Shown here in pieces: positions 26,911 to 34,397 of a DNA stretch of 64,000 bases (its first letter is position 1; each line of letters begins with the position of its first letter). Source of the DNA: CAZCZZ01 sp964503335 (GTDB taxonomy: Bacteria > Verrucomicrobiota > Kiritimatiellia > CAIVKH01); assembly GCA_964503335.1 (NCBI GenBank), contig CAZCZZ010000014.1, positions 4,260 to 68,259 of the forward strand. Reading direction: 5' to 3'. Position numbers and translations under genes: made by a program. Below the pieces are notes generated by a model. It had not been told where the DNA came from. It made no database searches and saw only the letters and a list, made by a program, of their open reading frames with translations.

Positions 26911-27299
26911 GCCTCGGGCGGAGAACGTGCATCCACGCATCATTACTCGCCGCACTCTGCCTGCTCTCCGGATGTGGCGGCGATCGTGCATCGGGATCGA
27001 CTTCGCCGAAGGACTATCGCGCGCGCATGAACGAGGCGATCCAGAAGAAGGCCCGAAACGAGACCCTGTATCAAATCGCAGGGGCCGTTAACCGCTTCCG
27101 GGACGAGGTCGGGCGTCTGCCGACAAACCTGAATGAGATCGTTGACTATGGCTATATGCCTCGCATCCCGAAGGCGCCTGACGGCATGGCATACTACTAC
27201 AACAGCGCGGCGGGAAACGTCACCATGGGCCCGCCGCCTGCGCAGGGCGGACTGAACGCACCGCCCGAAGCCGACTTCAGTTCGACGCTATCGCGGTGA
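26907..27299 (+). CDS. Lipoprotein with pseudopilin-like C-terminal part
   Basis: The 130-aa product has a lipoprotein signal ending in LCLLSGC (lipobox LSGC). A helix follows (KDYRARMNEAIQKK), then AVNRFRDEVGRLPTNLNE and YGYMPRIPKAPDG, which resemble the globular part of GspG-type pseudopilins, but the prepilin helix is replaced by a lipid anchor. The start is fixed by the ATGA overlap with the membrane-protein gene. The two may act together at the inner membrane; role unknown. Confidence 0.7.
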   Translation: MSLGRRTCIHASLLAALCLLSGCGGDRASGSTSPKDYRARMNEAIQKKARNETLYQIAGAVNRFRDEVGRLPTNLNEIVDYGYMPRIPKAPDGMAYYYNSAAGNVTMGPPPAQGGLNAPPEADFSSTLSR

Positions 27300-27306
27300 G
27301 AGCGAC

Positions 27307-28755
27307 CTACTCGGAAAGCACGATCGACTCTGCGCCGGGCGCCCTCGGAACGATCGGCGCCTTCTGCTCAATCACTTCGATGGATTTCCAGGCGCCAGAG
27401 CGGAACCGGAGCAGGAAGCCGCTCGACAACAGCATGATGTAGATCGTCAGCCAGGCCCACGAGGCCAGAATCCCCGCGTTGAACCACCTGACCATTGCCC
27501 ACTGGACAGGCACGAGCACACACCAGGCGCCGATGCTCGAGTAGAGCATCACGAAGCGGCTGTCGCCTGCTCCCTTGAGCGCTCCGGACACGATCAGGTT
27601 TGCCGCGTCCAGAATCCCCCACGCCGCCATCATCGCGAGCAGGTATCGACCCAGCGGCATCACGTCATCCATCGTGAGTCCTCCTTCGGCCCGGTTCATG
27701 AACAGTCCGAAATAGAACCGGGGAAGCGCGAGGTAGGTAATCGCCACGAACGTCATGTAGAGTACGCCGATCTTGAAGCACGTCCAACCCGCCTTCTCCG
27801 CCGTCGCCGCGTCACGTCTCCCCTGGTACTGCCCCACCAGCGTCGACGCAGCAATGCTGATGCCGATCAGCGGCATGAACGCGACCATGTTGATGCTGAA
27901 GGCCATGTTGCTGACCGCAAGCGCCAGTTCGCCCATGCGGCCCGTGAAGAGGACGAAGACGGAGAACGACGACACATCAAGGAACAACTGGATGCCGGAG
28001 GGCAGGCCGAATCGGATGAGACGCATGAACAGCTCGCGCTCGAACCGGAATGTCGCGACGGTGTTGTAGGTTCGACGCAGCGTCTTCCCGAAGTAGAGCG
28101 CGAAGAGGATCAGCGGTGAGACAAACCCCGCCACGATGGTCGCGTAGGCAGCGCCCGCGATGCCAAGGGCTGGAAATCCGAAATGGCCGAAGATCCATGC
28201 GTAGTCGAGGACGATGTTCACCACGTTGCCGACAAGACCCGCCACCATGTTGGTCCTCGTGTCACCGCGTCCCGTAAAGAAGCTGCTGATCGCCGCATTC
28301 AAGGGAATGCTGATGCTGCCGGCCATGAGAATGCGAAAGTACGTGAGCTCCTCGCGCAGTACCTCCGGTGGATGCGCGCTGAGCCGAAGAATCCAGTCGC
28401 CCACGGGAATCAGCAGCAGAAGAAGAGGAAACGAAAGGAGCGCGAGCCAGACGCCTTGCGCCGTCGATCGGCTGCACCCTTCCTTGTCACCGGCCCCGTG
28501 GTACTGCGCCACGAAGGTGTTGGCGTACCCCGCCAGTGCCATGAAACCACAGGCGAGCGTGAACGAGAGAATGCCTGCGGGAAGCGCAGCCTGGATCGAC
28601 GTGGAACTGTGCCACGCGAGGAACATACGATCCACGAACTGCATCAGCGTGAAGGAACCTGTGCTGATGATCAGGGGCCAGGCGACCTGCAAGGCCTCAC
28701 GGTAACCCCCCGGTGTGTACCCCGTGGCCACCGCATCCTCCCGTCCTTCCTTCAT
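27307..28755 (-). CDS. MATE-family multidrug/metabolite efflux transporter
   Basis: The 482-aa protein has twelve predicted membrane segments in two halves, typical of MatE, with VAWPLIISTGSFTLMQFVDRM as first segment. It exports cationic drugs or metabolites against Na+ or H+. The start at 28755 lies 4 bp after the stop of the FAD monooxygenase gene. No strong ribosome site is seen; translation is probably coupled. It is the last gene of a seven-gene run, so it may export the product of that operon. Confidence 0.88.
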   Translation of the reverse strand: MKEGREDAVATGYTPGGYREALQVAWPLIISTGSFTLMQFVDRMFLAWHSSTSIQAALPAGILSFTLACGFMALAGYANTFVAQYHGAGDKEGCSRSTAQGVWLALLSFPLLLLLIPVGDWILRLSAHPPEVLREELTYFRILMAGSISIPLNAAISSFFTGRGDTRTNMVAGLVGNVVNIVLDYAWIFGHFGFPALGIAGAAYATIVAGFVSPLILFALYFGKTLRRTYNTVATFRFERELFMRLIRFGLPSGIQLFLDVSSFSVFVLFTGRMGELALAVSNMAFSINMVAFMPLIGISIAASTLVGQYQGRRDAATAEKAGWTCFKIGVLYMTFVAITYLALPRFYFGLFMNRAEGGLTMDDVMPLGRYLLAMMAAWGILDAANLIVSGALKGAGDSRFVMLYSSIGAWCVLVPVQWAMVRWFNAGILASWAWLTIYIMLLSSGFLLRFRSGAWKSIEVIEQKAPIVPRAPGAESIVLSE

Positions 28756-28759
28756 GCGG

Positions 28760-29911
28760 CTACAGCCACCGCATCGTGAAGTAACGGGCTGCAAGATCGC
28801 GGAACGGGCGCCTCAAGACGAAATTGAGAAGCATCATCCGGCGCCAGGGCACGACGCTCTTCCGGCCGATCGACATATAGGTCTCCGCGCGCTTGATGGC
28901 CTGATGCGCCCGCGCCCGGCCCTTGCGGCTGTAGATGGAAAGCTTCTCGTTCAGGTCCGCCTTGTCCTGCAGGATTCGCTGGATCGCCCCGGCAACATCC
29001 CACGCATCCATCCACCCGAGGTTCATGCCCTGTCCACCGATCGGACTCACAATATGCGCTGCATCTCCGCAGAGGATGATGCGTCCCTTCGCGAACGTCT
29101 CGGCCACGTAGTGCTCAACGCCGAACGCGGACAACAGGCTCACGAGGCCGCCTTGAATCGACTCCCCGGTGCGCGTCCTGATCGCTTCGCAGAATGCATT
29201 CTCGTCCGGTTGCACCTGGAGCCGCTCGGTCTGCATGACCCACCGCCGGATGCCGCCCGGCAGGGGAAACGACTCGATGAAACCGTGCGAATCCAAATAG
29301 ACCCGCGCTTCCGTGCCGAATGAAGTCCGGTCCTGGAAATCGCCCATGACAAAGGTGTCTTCGTACCGGTCGCCTTCGAACTCAATCTCCGCCTTCTCGC
29401 GGAGCATACTGCGGCGACCGTCGGACGCGACAATGAGCGACGCACTTAAGCGGTCCGTGGCCGCGGCGCCATACCGCGCGACAACCTCCACGTGGTGATC
29501 GTGTTGCACGACGTTTTCAATCGTAACGGATCGCCGGATCGCGGCGGGTGACTTCGCCTCAATATGCTCTTCGAGTACCTTCTCCGTTTCGTACTGCGGT
29601 AGCGTAAGGACATAGTTGTGCGGTGGCGGACAACGATCGAAGGAAACGACGCCCAGTTCGCGCTTACCACTCATGGCCCGTCCGGTTCTCACCTTCACGC
29701 CGCGCTGCAGCAGTTGCGCCGAAACACCGAGCTTGTCGCACAACTCCAGGCTGGGCGGATGAATGCCTATGGAACGCGTCTGCGACCGGTTGTCCTTGCG
29801 ACGCTCAAGCAGGACGAAGCGAATGCCCAGCTGCTGGAGGCAACAGCCAAGGAAGAGTCCCGTGGCCCCCGCACCCACGATGATCACGTCATATCTGGAA
29901 TCACTCGCCAT
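28760..29911 (-). CDS. FAD-dependent aromatic-type monooxygenase
   Basis: The 383-aa product starts with the FAD-binding Rossmann motif VGAGATGLFLG (12-22) and has the second FAD motif GDAAHIVSPIGGQGMN (~285-300), as in PHBH-like hydroxylases (FAD_binding_3). These use NAD(P)H and O2 to hydroxylate aromatic or quinone-type rings. It overlaps the methyltransferase gene by 11 bp. Methyltransferase plus FAD hydroxylase pairs are known from alkylresorcinol/quinone pathways with type III PKS, but no PKS is in this window. Confidence 0.85.
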   Translation of the reverse strand: MASDSRYDVIIVGAGATGLFLGCCLQQLGIRFVLLERRKDNRSQTRSIGIHPPSLELCDKLGVSAQLLQRGVKVRTGRAMSGKRELGVVSFDRCPPPHNYVLTLPQYETEKVLEEHIEAKSPAAIRRSVTIENVVQHDHHVEVVARYGAAATDRLSASLIVASDGRRSMLREKAEIEFEGDRYEDTFVMGDFQDRTSFGTEARVYLDSHGFIESFPLPGGIRRWVMQTERLQVQPDENAFCEAIRTRTGESIQGGLVSLLSAFGVEHYVAETFAKGRIILCGDAAHIVSPIGGQGMNLGWMDAWDVAGAIQRILQDKADLNEKLSIYSRKGRARAHQAIKRAETYMSIGRKSVVPWRRMMLLNFVLRRPFRDLAARYFTMRWL

Positions 29912-30611
29912 TCAGACCTTCAGCCATCGCGACCAGCCGGAACGGAATCTTGCGGAAAACGTTCCACGAATCACCCAAGAGCTGGCGCAACTCGATATGT
30001 GTAAAGCTTCTACGGATGGACGTCAAACCGTCCTCACAGGCGTACGAGTTGGGGCAGAACACTTTCGCCAGCGGAGCGAACAGCGGAACGGCAGCAGGAT
30101 GACGTTCGATATCGCTGAAAATGGCTTTGGAACGACAACATTGCCGGGCGGACCGGCCGAAGTTCGCCACTTCATCATCGGCGAGGTGATGGAGTACGGC
30201 GTTTGAAATCACGAAGTCGAATACATCGCCGCGCCCGGCCACCTGGTTCAAAGGACTGTGCTCAAATACGACATGTGCAGGCCAATCGAGTCTTCTCACA
30301 AACTCCAAGGCCCGCTCATCGGTCTCGATACCCGTGAACGACACCGAAAAGCCATCACGCCTGGTCCAGCGCTCCAGGGACCGGATAACGTCGCCCCCGC
30401 CGAATCCGATGTCGAGAATGCGAACCGTCCCCGCCTTCCGCATCAACGGGCGCATGGAATCGCGATAGATCCCCCGCCAGCCTGAAACGATCGGGTTGAT
30501 TCGCGCGAAGTGGCGATACGTGTTGAAGAGCAGCTCCCGGTCGGCATCGGGCTTGTCCATCTGCTCCACGAGTTCATGGCGTCGCTGCCGGAGATCGGGA
30601 AGAAGCGGCAT
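29901..30611 (-). CDS. Class I SAM-dependent methyltransferase
   Basis: The 236-aa enzyme has motif I ILDIGFGGGD (~65-74) and an acidic strand end in TGIETD, then FDFVISNAVLHHL (motif for ring-positioning helix). An N-terminal cap with NTYRHFARINPIVSGWRGIYRD is typical of the methyltransferases that pair with type III PKS and FAD monooxygenases. It lies 4 bp after the Mur-like ligase gene and overlaps the monooxygenase gene, so all three are translated together. Confidence 0.82.
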   Translation of the reverse strand: MPLLPDLRQRRHELVEQMDKPDADRELLFNTYRHFARINPIVSGWRGIYRDSMRPLMRKAGTVRILDIGFGGGDVIRSLERWTRRDGFSVSFTGIETDERALEFVRRLDWPAHVVFEHSPLNQVAGRGDVFDFVISNAVLHHLADDEVANFGRSARQCCRSKAIFSDIERHPAAVPLFAPLAKVFCPNSYACEDGLTSIRRSFTHIELRQLLGDSWNVFRKIPFRLVAMAEGLNGE

Positions 30612-30615
30612 AGGC

Positions 30616-31947
30616 TCAGGTCCTGAGCCGCTTCACGAGCGACTGCGCAAAGCGCGGAAGCTGCGGGTCGCGCGCGCCCATGCCGACGACGGTGTCACCG
30701 GCACGCAGCTCGGAAACAAGAATCCCCTCCAACGATTCGTAATCCGGCACAAAGGTCGCTGCCACCCCGCGCGAAATCAGGACGGCCACGAAGTCCTCCG
30801 AGGTGACGGTCTTCGATGCGGTGCCGCCTGCATAGTAGACAGGCAGGATGAAACAGCGGTCCTCTTTCCTGCACGCGCTCGCCAGCGAGGCCGCCAATTC
30901 GTCGCGCATCAGCGACAAGGGTCCATACCCGTGCGGGCGCCAGACACCGAAGACACGACGCGCCGATTCCGCGACGGCGCTCCACGACGCGTAGATCTTC
31001 GCCGGGTTGTGCGCGTAGTCATCGTAAACGCGGACACCCCGCCCCTCGCCTACGAGTTCCAGGCGGCGGTGAATGCCCCGAAAGCTTGCCAGCGCGCCTG
31101 CGATCGTGGCGTCGTCCACACCACATGACCTGCACAAGGCAGCAGCCATCGCGGCGTTTTCCGCATTGTGCCGACCCGGTAGATTCACTTTTGCACGCTG
31201 CGTCCCGAGATCGACACTCCAGCCCTCTTCGTCCTGCACCACCGTGATCGTTACCTCGGTGATCTTCGCGCCGAGTGTCTCCGCGACGCCGCGTCCGCCG
31301 AGAGCCTTGCCGGAGACCTGCTGCACAAACGACCCGAACAAGCGCACGACCTCATCGAGTTCAAAGTGATCCTTGGAGACATTCGTGATCAGGGCGAGAT
31401 CCGGATGGAAGCGCAGGAGCGAACGATCGCTTTCATCCGCCTCAAGGACCCACAGGTCGGACTTCCCGTGTCGCACATTTCCGACCGTGCGATCCGTGAC
31501 CCAATTCAACACCGCGCCACCGTTGACGACCGTCGGATCAAGCCCCGCTTCGGCGAGAATCCATCCGGTCATTCCCGTCACCGTGGTCTTCCCCGCCGTG
31601 CCCGTGATGGCGATACAGCGATGGCCGCGCGCCAGGCGCGCGAGCATCTCGGCCCTGTGCACGACTTCGACACCGTGTCGCGCCGCAGCCTCGAGTTCGG
31701 GATTTCCCGCCTCGATCGCCGTGCTGACGACGACGGCCTTGGTGTCGACCGTGATGGCTGAGCCATCCTGCTTGGTGAGCACCACACCACCATGCTGCAG
31801 ACGGAGCAGAACATCGAGGTTTTCGCCCTGGTCCAGGAAACGGTCGGAGCCTGTGACGCGATAGCCCAGCGCCGTGAGGATTCCCGCGACCGCACTCATG
31901 CCGACGCCGGCGACTCCTACGACATGAACGTGTTGGGGTTCTGACAT
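30616..31947 (-). CDS. MurC/Mpl-like ATP-dependent ligase, divergent
   Basis: The 443-aa protein has the three-domain Mur ligase layout: an N-terminal UDP-binding domain (HVVGVAGVGMSAVAG), an ATP domain with GTAGKTT (116-122), and a C-terminal domain with YDDYAHNPAKI and MGARD. MurC and Mpl carry GTHGKTT; here the His is Ala118. It joins an amino acid or peptide to an acid group. Because of the changed P-loop and its setting between methyltransferases, it may be a paralogue used in another pathway, or a true UDP-MurNAc ligase. The start at 31947 follows the family N-terminus. Confidence 0.8.
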   Translation of the reverse strand: MSEPQHVHVVGVAGVGMSAVAGILTALGYRVTGSDRFLDQGENLDVLLRLQHGGVVLTKQDGSAITVDTKAVVVSTAIEAGNPELEAAARHGVEVVHRAEMLARLARGHRCIAITGTAGKTTVTGMTGWILAEAGLDPTVVNGGAVLNWVTDRTVGNVRHGKSDLWVLEADESDRSLLRFHPDLALITNVSKDHFELDEVVRLFGSFVQQVSGKALGGRGVAETLGAKITEVTITVVQDEEGWSVDLGTQRAKVNLPGRHNAENAAMAAALCRSCGVDDATIAGALASFRGIHRRLELVGEGRGVRVYDDYAHNPAKIYASWSAVAESARRVFGVWRPHGYGPLSLMRDELAASLASACRKEDRCFILPVYYAGGTASKTVTSEDFVAVLISRGVAATFVPDYESLEGILVSELRAGDTVVGMGARDPQLPRFAQSLVKRLRT

Positions 31948-31978
31948 CGCTTGAACGATACCGAATGCGTGTGCGCAC

Positions 31979-32572
31979 TCAAGCCGTAGCAAGCACCTGT
32001 GTCACCACCGCGTCGCCAGTGTGGTAACGACCTTCGACGACGGGTCGGATCAATTCGCGGCATGAAAGCACCGTCAGACCGACAAGTTCGGCGCGGATTT
32101 CATCCGCGTCCATCAGCAGGTCGCGATCCTTTGGTCCACCCGTATCCCGCGCAGCTTGCGCGGGGGCATAGGCCTCCAGGACAAACACACCGCCGGGCCG
32201 CAGGGCCGCTTGAAGCGACGCATGAACTTTTCGACGAAGCTCGGATGGCGCGTGGGCGAAAATCGAAACCACCGCACTCCACTGGTGAACACCGAGGTCC
32301 AGTTCTGCGAGGTCGCAGCAGACGGTATTCAGTCGCACGCCGCGCGCCTTTGCCAGCTCGGACGCGCGGCGCAGGCCGACGGCCGATCCATCATGCGCCG
32401 TGACGTCATGACCGAGGGATGCGAGATACACCGCATTCCGCCCCTGCCCTTCGCAGATGCAGAGGACGGGACCCGGCGGAATGCGATGGGCCACCGAGGC
32501 GAGGAATTCATTCGGGCTGTCGCCGTAGGCGAATCCTTCTTCCGCAAAGCGTTCATCCCACATGGAAGGCAT
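31979..32572 (-). CDS. TehB-like class I SAM-dependent methyltransferase
   Basis: The 197-aa product starts with MWDERFAEEGFAYGDSPNEFL, the classic N-terminus of the TehB/thiopurine-like methyltransferase group, and has VLCICEGQGRNAVYLA as motif I with AHDGSAVGL as the acidic loop. Such enzymes methylate small molecules (tellurite, thiols). It lies 1 bp after the CoA-binding protein gene and 31 bp before the Mur-like ligase gene. Confidence 0.87.
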   Translation of the reverse strand: MPSMWDERFAEEGFAYGDSPNEFLASVAHRIPPGPVLCICEGQGRNAVYLASLGHDVTAHDGSAVGLRRASELAKARGVRLNTVCCDLAELDLGVHQWSAVVSIFAHAPSELRRKVHASLQAALRPGGVFVLEAYAPAQAARDTGGPKDRDLLMDADEIRAELVGLTVLSCRELIRPVVEGRYHTGDAVVTQVLATA

Positions 32573-32573
32573 A

Positions 32574-32948
32574 TCAGAAGCTCCCTGTATTCAACATGAC
32601 GAGGGTGCAGCCTTCGACGACTTCCACACCGTTTGCAGTCAGCGTCTCAGCCAATTCCCCGTTCTCAGCTCCGGGGTTGAAGATGACCCGCTTCGGTTTC
32701 AACGCAATCAGGTCGTCGCGCATGGATCTTGAGACGGATTCCGAAACGTACATCGTAACCGTATCGACACGACCTTCGATGGCCGAAATCGTCGGTACGA
32801 CGGGAATGTCGAGAATTGACCCAAGCGCCGGGTTTACGGGAACGACGTCATGCCCGTGCTCGCGCAGCAGCCGGATGGCCCTGTGCGAGTAGCGCTCGGG
32901 ATTCTGGCTCGCGCCCACGACAACAACACGCTCAGTCTTTCCACTCAT
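32574..32948 (-). CDS. CoA-binding-domain protein (YccU-like)
   Basis: The 124-aa protein is a single CoA_binding_2 Rossmann domain: VVVVGASQNPERYSHRAIRLL, then DVVPVNPALG and FNPGAEN. Stand-alone members of this group (YccU/HcgN) bind CoA or acyl-CoA, and their physiological role is not settled. It overlaps trpF by 4 bp and precedes the methyltransferase gene by 1 bp. Length is normal. Confidence 0.88.
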   Translation of the reverse strand: MSGKTERVVVVGASQNPERYSHRAIRLLREHGHDVVPVNPALGSILDIPVVPTISAIEGRVDTVTMYVSESVSRSMRDDLIALKPKRVIFNPGAENGELAETLTANGVEVVEGCTLVMLNTGSF

Positions 32949-33601
32949 AGCACTGCCTCCCCCACAGCTTTCACAAACGCCTTCAACCTGGTTTCATCCA
33001 GTTTCCCATCCGTCCGCACGCCTGAACAGATGTCGACACCGAAGGGTCGCACCGCACGGATCGCTTCCCCGACGTTCTCCGCATTCAAACCGCCTGCCAG
33101 ATAGATCGGCACAGACACAGCCTCGCGGATACGGCGACTGATCGTCCAATCATGCAACCTTCCCGTTCCGCCCAGCCGTTTAACCGCAAGGCCCGGATTC
33201 CCGGAATCGAGCAGGATCGCATGAACATCAGGCGCAACATGCGTGGCTTGCTCCAGCGCTTCGGGTCCCGTGACGTGGATAACCTGCACGATGCGGACAC
33301 CGGGGAGCTCATTGCGAAGGTGCCGATGGGCTCCGTCCGGCAGTGCGTCACAGAGCTGGAGCGTATCCACGCGGCATCGTCGCTGCTGCTCAATGACGGC
33401 GGACACATCCAGCTCGCTTGTCAGCAGAAAGGACGACACGCCGGGAGGAACGTGCGCCGCGATTGCCGCGATACGCTCCTCCGGAATAACGCCCGGACCG
33501 CTAGGCATGGCCGACACGAGACCCAGCGCCGACGCTCCGTGCCGGATCGCCAGCTCCGCCTCTTCCAGACTTGCGATGCAGCATATCTTGATACGCGTCA
33601 C
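32945..33601 (-). CDS. trpF: Phosphoribosylanthranilate isomerase
   Basis: The 218-aa TIM-barrel protein isomerises phosphoribosylanthranilate in tryptophan synthesis. Cys7 in RIKICCIAS is the predicted base and the Asp of LLDSG (~130) the acid; GGTGRLHDW and the C-terminal GVDICSGVRTDG bind phosphate. The usual KICG is KICC here, a variant of a distinct subfamily. No other trp gene is in the window. It is the first gene of the seven-gene minus-strand run. Confidence 0.88.
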   Translation of the reverse strand: MTRIKICCIASLEEAELAIRHGASALGLVSAMPSGPGVIPEERIAAIAAHVPPGVSSFLLTSELDVSAVIEQQRRCRVDTLQLCDALPDGAHRHLRNELPGVRIVQVIHVTGPEALEQATHVAPDVHAILLDSGNPGLAVKRLGGTGRLHDWTISRRIREAVSVPIYLAGGLNAENVGEAIRAVRPFGVDICSGVRTDGKLDETRLKAFVKAVGEAVL

Positions 33602-33680
33602 AACAGCATCACCCTACAATCACGACCGACCAATGCACAGACTTTGATCGCCGTGCCGTGAATGGTGTAGATTCGGGACC

Positions 33681-34211
33681 ATGAAAAGCGTTTGCGTCTA
33701 TTGTGCATCCAGCGATGGGATTGATCCGAAGTTCGGCAAAGCGGCGGACGAGCTTGGCCTGGAGCTTGTACGGCGTGGAATCCGGCTGGTTTACGGTGGG
33801 GCCTCGGTCGGCTTGATGGGTCGCATCGCAACAACCGTCCAGCAGGCCGGCGGCAGAGTCACAGGCGTAATTCCGCGCATCCTAGTGGAGCGCGAAATCG
33901 CAAAGACCGATCTCGATGATCTTCGCGTGGTCGAAACCATGCACGAGCGAAAAGGCCTGATGGCGGAGCTGTCCGACGGCTTTGTCGCCATGCCCGGAGG
34001 TCTCGGAACCCTGGAAGAGATCTTCGAAGTCCTGACCTGGGGCCAGCTGGGTATGCACAAGAAGCCGTGCGGATTCCTCAACATCGCTGGCTACTACTCA
34101 CACCTCCTCCAGTTCCTGGACAACGCCACGGCGACGGGCCTGCTGCAGAAGAAGAACCGCGCCCGCGTCCTTGTTCATGAGACACCGACTGGCCTGCTGG
34201 ATCTCATGTAG
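33681..34211 (+). CDS. LOG-family nucleoside 5'-monophosphate phosphoribohydrolase
   Basis: The 176-aa product has the full LOG pattern: VCVYCASSDGIDPKF at the start, VYGGASVGLMG, MHERKGLM (the E..R..M block) and the PGGLGTLEEIFE motif (~109-120), which holds the catalytic Glu. Members cleave the ribose-5'-phosphate from cytokinin nucleotides or AMP. In bacteria outside plant partners, the role is often unclear. The stop codon TAG (34209-34211) lies inside the palindromic repeat that follows. It is divergent from trpF. Confidence 0.9.
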   Translation: MKSVCVYCASSDGIDPKFGKAADELGLELVRRGIRLVYGGASVGLMGRIATTVQQAGGRVTGVIPRILVEREIAKTDLDDLRVVETMHERKGLMAELSDGFVAMPGGLGTLEEIFEVLTWGQLGMHKKPCGFLNIAGYYSHLLQFLDNATATGLLQKKNRARVLVHETPTGLLDLM

Positions 34212-34274
34212 CCACGGCACCCTGCTGCCGTGTTCTTGATACTTGGTTTCACGGCAGCGGAGTGCCGTGGCTAC
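34208..34274. repeat. Palindromic repeat, ACGGCA family, supplying the LOG stop codon
   Basis: Outer 12-bp arms GTAGCCACGGCA (34208-34219) and TGCCGTGGCTAC (34263-34274) each belong to a smaller hairpin with CACGGCA/TGCCGTG arms (34213-34232 and 34250-34269). The first arm carries the LOG stop codon. It lies between convergent genes. Confidence 0.7.
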
Positions 34275-34293
34275 ATACGATTCTAAAAGAAGG

Positions 34294-34325
34294 AAGGGGC
34301 GGCCCCGGGGGAAGGGCCGCCCCTT
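34294..34325. terminator. Rho-independent terminator
   Basis: Twelve-bp perfect arms AAGGGGCGGCCC and GGGCCGCCCCTT, followed by TTCT on the plus strand and CTTTTAG on the minus strand. It can end the LOG gene and the convergent propeller gene. Confidence 0.85.
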
Positions 34326-34335
34326 TTCTGTAGGT

Positions 34336-34378
34336 CCAACGATTGGAAAGAACGGGGGAGGACTGTTCCAATCGTTGG
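34336..34378. terminator. Second hairpin between the LOG and propeller genes
   Basis: Perfect 13-bp arms CCAACGATTGGAA and TTCCAATCGTTGG enclose 17 nt. It lies 20 bp past the propeller gene stop. No U tract follows on the minus strand; it may stabilise the 3' end of that mRNA. Confidence 0.55.
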
Positions 34379-34397
34379 TTGTTGCGTCAGAAAGTCT

